Positions 61,349 through 64,000 of a DNA stretch of 64,000 bases are shown piece after piece. Numbering within the stretch: position 1 is the first letter of the stretch; each line of letters starts with the position of its first letter. A model generated the notes under the pieces. The model was given only the letters and a program-made list of their open reading frames with translations. It searched no databases and was not told where the DNA came from. A program made the translations under genes and the position numbers. Origin of the DNA: CAZQVA01 sp964596685 (GTDB lineage: Bacteria; Chlamydiota; Chlamydiia; Chlamydiales; VFKH01); assembly GCA_964596685.1 (NCBI GenBank), contig CAZQVA010000008.1, positions 1 through 64,000 of the forward strand, written 5' to 3'.

Positions 61349-62255
61349 GATTGTGGGCGTTCCTTTGGTAGATGATATATGCGAGCAAAGAAATGAGTGT
61401 GATCGGTAAAAAGACAGGCCAAATGATGTTAAAGCGGTGACCGATAAGGAGAGCCCCTTGTAAAAAGGTGGACAAAACAAGTAAGCCACCGATGGCCAGA
61501 CTATAAATGAGAAAAGGTGAGGTGGTTCTTGAAAAACGCAGGGTAGTTGAGATGAAAAGCCAGGGGAATAGCATGAGGGTAAGGGGACAGATCCCCTGAT
61601 AAAACCAATAAACGCGCTTAGAGTGTGTTTCTGGCTCGAATAAATCGCTCAGAGCAAAGCTCATAGATGCATATTGCTCTGTTAAAGAGGAAGTGTGAGA
61701 GAGAGCCGTATCGAGCCTTTGTACGAAATGACCAGTGGCCTCCTGTGCCCCTATAACAAGAGCGTGCATTTGATAAATGATGCCACTGGGATCGATCCAA
61801 AAAACTTGTGAATAGGTATTTGTGATCGGGTCAAAAGACTCAAAATAGAAAAATGTTTTTGATATCGTTTGCCACGTAGGATCGAATTCTGGAGCAAAAA
61901 AAGCAAAATTTGCCCATAAGAGGCATCCGACAAGCGTGCAGAAAAGTATTAGAGGTCTTAATAAGCGATTCAAAGAGATGCCAGCACCAAATAAAATCAC
62001 CTGCTGTCTCTGTTGATTCAACTGCAATGTAACGCGGATAATGGCTAGCGTCACAGCGAATCCCAGGATTAAAGGCGCTTCAGCACAAAAGCGAAAGGCG
62101 TAGTAGATGCCAACAGTTCTCCAGTGCGATGTTGCTTTAAGAAAGTATTTAAGATGGATCGCATAGTCGATCATCACCCAAAGCGCATAAAACCCAACAA
62201 CGAAACAAAAAAAAGTTTTCAGTAATTCTTTAAAGATATAGCGTTGCCAAATCAT
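61329..62255 (-). CDS. lptG: LPS export permease LptG-like
   Basis: YjgP/YjgQ family membrane protein, half of the LptBFG transporter that extracts LPS from the inner membrane. N-terminus MIWQRYIFKELLKTFFCFVV, helices near the N- and C-termini and a central periplasmic beta-jellyroll region. The ATG at 62255 overlaps lptF by four bases. LptF and LptG are told apart by order only; in C. trachomatis the two genes (CT838/CT839) precede tilS (CT840). Confidence 0.87.
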   Translation of the reverse strand: MIWQRYIFKELLKTFFCFVVGFYALWVMIDYAIHLKYFLKATSHWRTVGIYYAFRFCAEAPLILGFAVTLAIIRVTLQLNQQRQQVILFGAGISLNRLLRPLILFCTLVGCLLWANFAFFAPEFDPTWQTISKTFFYFESFDPITNTYSQVFWIDPSGIIYQMHALVIGAQEATGHFVQRLDTALSHTSSLTEQYASMSFALSDLFEPETHSKRVYWFYQGICPLTLMLFPWLFISTTLRFSRTTSPFLIYSLAIGGLLVLSTFLQGALLIGHRFNIIWPVFLPITLISLLAYIIYQRNAHNHVHSCH

Positions 62256-63319
62256 GCAACCCCCAATGAGCGACGTCTTAAGATAAAAAGGGCTCCTATA
62301 AAAGCGCAAGATTGGGGTAAGAGATACAAAAGGGCTGTGATGAGGGGTTTATCTTGGTAGTGGGGTGCCATAAAAAAGGCGCTGAGTATGATGGCTGTTG
62401 CAAGTGCAACAACAAGAGTGCGTTGCAGATGGATTTTGCGGTCAATAATAATACCAAAAGATAGTCCCAAGGCACAAAAGGTTAGTGGAAAGAGGAGGAA
62501 GCCCATTCGTCTGAAGCATTCAGAAATGCATGCCTTTTTTTCAGAGATGTTAGTTGCGGCTTGGTATTTTCCAAAAAGTAGGCGTGTGTTGAGATGGTCG
62601 GGTTTTAATTGTAAGCGAGCTTCTTTTAAGAGCCATTGGCGTTGCAGAGGTGGCAAGAGCAGGGCAGTTTTTTTGTTGTTTTCTACTAAAAGGGTATCAA
62701 AGCCATCATGCGTGTTTTTCTGCACGGCAACGATACTGGAGTGGTTGCTTTGAAGACCGTCCTCATCCCATGTAATGTCGCGAAAGGTGTAGAGAACTGG
62801 ACCTGTGGGAAGGGTGGAAGCCATGACTACAGGGACGAGGGGAAGTTGACTGAAAGTCCCATGATGTGCAATGAGTGCAGCGCGCTTGAAGAGGAGTTCT
62901 GGGTTTTGTAGGGTCAGGGTTTGAACCAGGCGTTTGCTGGCCAGGTGGCAATCGCAAGCAGTTTCACTGACGAGATAGACATTGGAGAGGCATAAAAAGA
63001 GGCTGCTAATGAATAGGGGGGTACAAATTTTTTGTAAACTAAACCCAGCAGACCGCAGGGCAATGAGTATTCCTTGTGTCGAAAAATGACGCATCGTCAG
63101 GTAGCAGGCGATCAAGAGGCTGATAGGTATTGCAATGGGGAAAATGTAGGGGAATTGATAGACGATAAAGAGCGCAAATTCCTTGCCTTGAGCCCCCAGC
63201 GAGAAGAGGTGTGTGGCTTCATGAAATCGCGTGAGAAAAAGCAGGGCCAAAAGGGCGCCTAGGCAACAGCTAAAGATTTTAAGAAAATAAGAAAGGCAGT
63301 AACGCCAGTATAAAGGCAT
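62252..63319 (-). CDS. lptF: LPS export permease LptF-like
   Basis: 355-residue YjgP/YjgQ family protein. N-terminus LYWRYCLSYFLKIFSCCLGALLALLFL, the family stretch FIVYQFPYIFPIAIPISLL, a periplasmic domain, then C-terminal helices (PLTFCALGLSFGIIIDRK). Partner of the coupled lptG gene. A family B end-like sequence lies just upstream (63328-63338). Confidence 0.89.
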   Translation of the reverse strand: MPLYWRYCLSYFLKIFSCCLGALLALLFLTRFHEATHLFSLGAQGKEFALFIVYQFPYIFPIAIPISLLIACYLTMRHFSTQGILIALRSAGFSLQKICTPLFISSLFLCLSNVYLVSETACDCHLASKRLVQTLTLQNPELLFKRAALIAHHGTFSQLPLVPVVMASTLPTGPVLYTFRDITWDEDGLQSNHSSIVAVQKNTHDGFDTLLVENNKKTALLLPPLQRQWLLKEARLQLKPDHLNTRLLFGKYQAATNISEKKACISECFRRMGFLLFPLTFCALGLSFGIIIDRKIHLQRTLVVALATAIILSAFFMAPHYQDKPLITALLYLLPQSCAFIGALFILRRRSLGVA

Positions 63320-63414
63320 TGGAATGCGAACTCACGTTCTTTTATTATAGACTTCTTTTGAACTGGACTTTGCGTTAAAGTTCAAATATAGATGATACCA
63401 TGAAAACTAAGACA

Positions 63415-63473
63415 TGTCATCAATTAAAAACTCAGTTTTCCAGTTAAATGACGGTTGGTTTTAATTGATGACA
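63415..63473. repeat. Hairpin/inverted repeat upstream of the GYF gene
   Basis: TGTCATCAATTAAAA (63415-63429) and TTTTAATTGATGACA (63459-63473) form a perfect 15-bp inverted repeat with a 29-base loop. A similar TTTTATTGATGACA sits at about 41308-41321 between ftsY and the SucC-like gene. It could be a terminator, a bidirectional operator or a repeat remnant. Confidence 0.6.
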
Positions 63474-63519
63474 CGTCCTACTATATGGACATATGTGCAT
63501 CTTCAAAAGTTGATATCGC

Positions 63520-63852
63520 ATGCAAGAAAAACGTTGGTTTATAGTAATCAATGCAGTGGTTGAAGGTCCTTATACGCTGGACCAGTTGCGTTATGATCGC
63601 CGTATTTTACCATCGATGCTTGTTTGCGAAGAGGGAAAAACGCAGTGGCGCCCCATTGGCAAAGTTCCTGAATTGCGCCGGGTTTTTGAGGATGAAGAAC
63701 AAGAGGAAACGCCCAAGGAGCCTTCTTCCAATACTATTGGCATGAATGGGCCTGAAGGCGTACTAACTGAAACGCCACACCCTGGGAATTTTGGTTGGCT
63801 CATATGGATTATTGTTCTACTCCTCGTATGGCTCTTTTATCAAAGTCTTTGA
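63520..63852 (+). CDS. GYF_2 (DUF4339) domain protein with C-terminal anchor
   Basis: A 110-residue protein: an N-terminal GYF_2-like fold (RWFIVINAVVEGPYTLDQL then ILPSMLVCEEGKTQWRPIG, about residues 5-50), an acidic Pro/Glu linker and a C-terminal membrane helix (FGWLIWIIVLLLVWLFYQSL). Topology suggests a cytoplasmic domain anchored in the inner membrane. Overlaps tilS by 25 bases. Function unknown. Confidence 0.78.
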   Translation: MQEKRWFIVINAVVEGPYTLDQLRYDRRILPSMLVCEEGKTQWRPIGKVPELRRVFEDEEQEETPKEPSSNTIGMNGPEGVLTETPHPGNFGWLIWIIVLLLVWLFYQSL

Positions 63853-64000
63853 AATTACTTTCACCTGATAAACATTATCTTTTGGGGTTTTCAGGGGGAC
63901 CTGATTCGATGGCCCTCTTCCTGCTTTTAAAAAGGCATGGAATCTCCTTTGAGGCCATGCATATCGATCATCAGTGGCGTCCTTTAAGTAAACAAGAAGC
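63828..64000 (+). CDS. tilS: tRNA(Ile)-lysidine synthase TilS (5' part)
   Basis: The first 57 codons are in the window. MALLSKSLKLLSPDKHYLLG is followed by the PP-loop FSGGPDSMALFLLLKRHG and MHIDHQWR, diagnostic of TilS, which makes lysidine at position 34 of tRNA-Ile(CAU). The gene runs off the right end. lptF/lptG near tilS matches chlamydial gene order. Confidence 0.9.
   Translation, partial: MALLSKSLKLLSPDKHYLLGFSGGPDSMALFLLLKRHGISFEAMHIDHQWRPLSKQE

Overview
The window looks like a chromosome segment of an environmental (Chlamydia-like) member of the Chlamydiae. The evidence is gene order as much as gene content. Several runs match the Chlamydia trachomatis order as I remember it: rpmF-plsX; a priA / thioredoxin-like / cysS / lysS / rnpA / rpmH neighbourhood; pdhB-pdhC; glmS ... 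yccA-ftsY followed by a sucC/sucD-like pair; a trpS-like gene next to uvrB; hrcA-grpE-dnaK; gmk plus a small omega-like gene; and lptF/lptG-tilS. Between these core blocks lie host-interaction-type genes (two Ser/Thr kinases, an LRR protein, an EEP-fold protein, a GHSLGG lipase, very large orphan proteins), which is typical of amoeba-associated chlamydiae. I cannot assign a genus.

Layout. 1-9.6 kb: a 1738-residue orphan protein, then an intact tripartite efflux operon (outer-membrane lipoprotein, HlyD/EmrA adaptor, 14-TM MFS pump). 9.6-12.9 kb: a 162-bp palindromic miniature element, then plsX-rpmF-yceD-brnQ on the minus strand. 13-26.7 kb: priA region, an Rpn-type nuclease gene split by a 163-bp miniature element, two secreted thioredoxin-fold proteins, a DUF4143 ATPase, rnpA-rpmH, cysS, three orphan genes (two of them paralogues), lysS. 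26.6-34.3 kb: MFS exporter, pdhB-pdhC, lipase, glmS, a toxin-antitoxin pair. 34.3-41.3 kb: SMR exporter, kinase, outer-membrane barrel, HMA protein and glycosyltransferase in one minus-strand run, then DUF1097, Bax-inhibitor-1 family, DUF2937 and ftsY.

41.3-46.5 kb is the most unusual stretch. It is a tightly coupled run of four ORFs ending in uvrB. The ORFs look like shrunken, catalytically degenerate relatives of SucC, SucD, a methyltransferase and tryptophanyl-tRNA synthetase, and they sit where the normal genes would be expected from chlamydial synteny.

46.5-53 kb: an exported flavodoxin, an amino-acid permease with a structured leader, an LRR gene flanked by a 188-bp direct duplication, and an 828-residue LanM-type lanthionine synthetase homologue. 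The lanM TTG start lies inside a CIRCE operator shared with the divergent hrcA-grpE-dnaK heat-shock operon. 56.6-64 kb: gmk and an omega-like gene, remnants of DUF1016 and Fic genes, a kinase interrupted by 100 Ns (the flanks show the gap is an unmerged 54-bp contig overlap, so the gene is intact), an EEP-domain protein, lptG/lptF, a GYF-domain membrane protein and the start of tilS.

Family names come from motifs read by eye; no database search was possible. Residue numbers are approximate.
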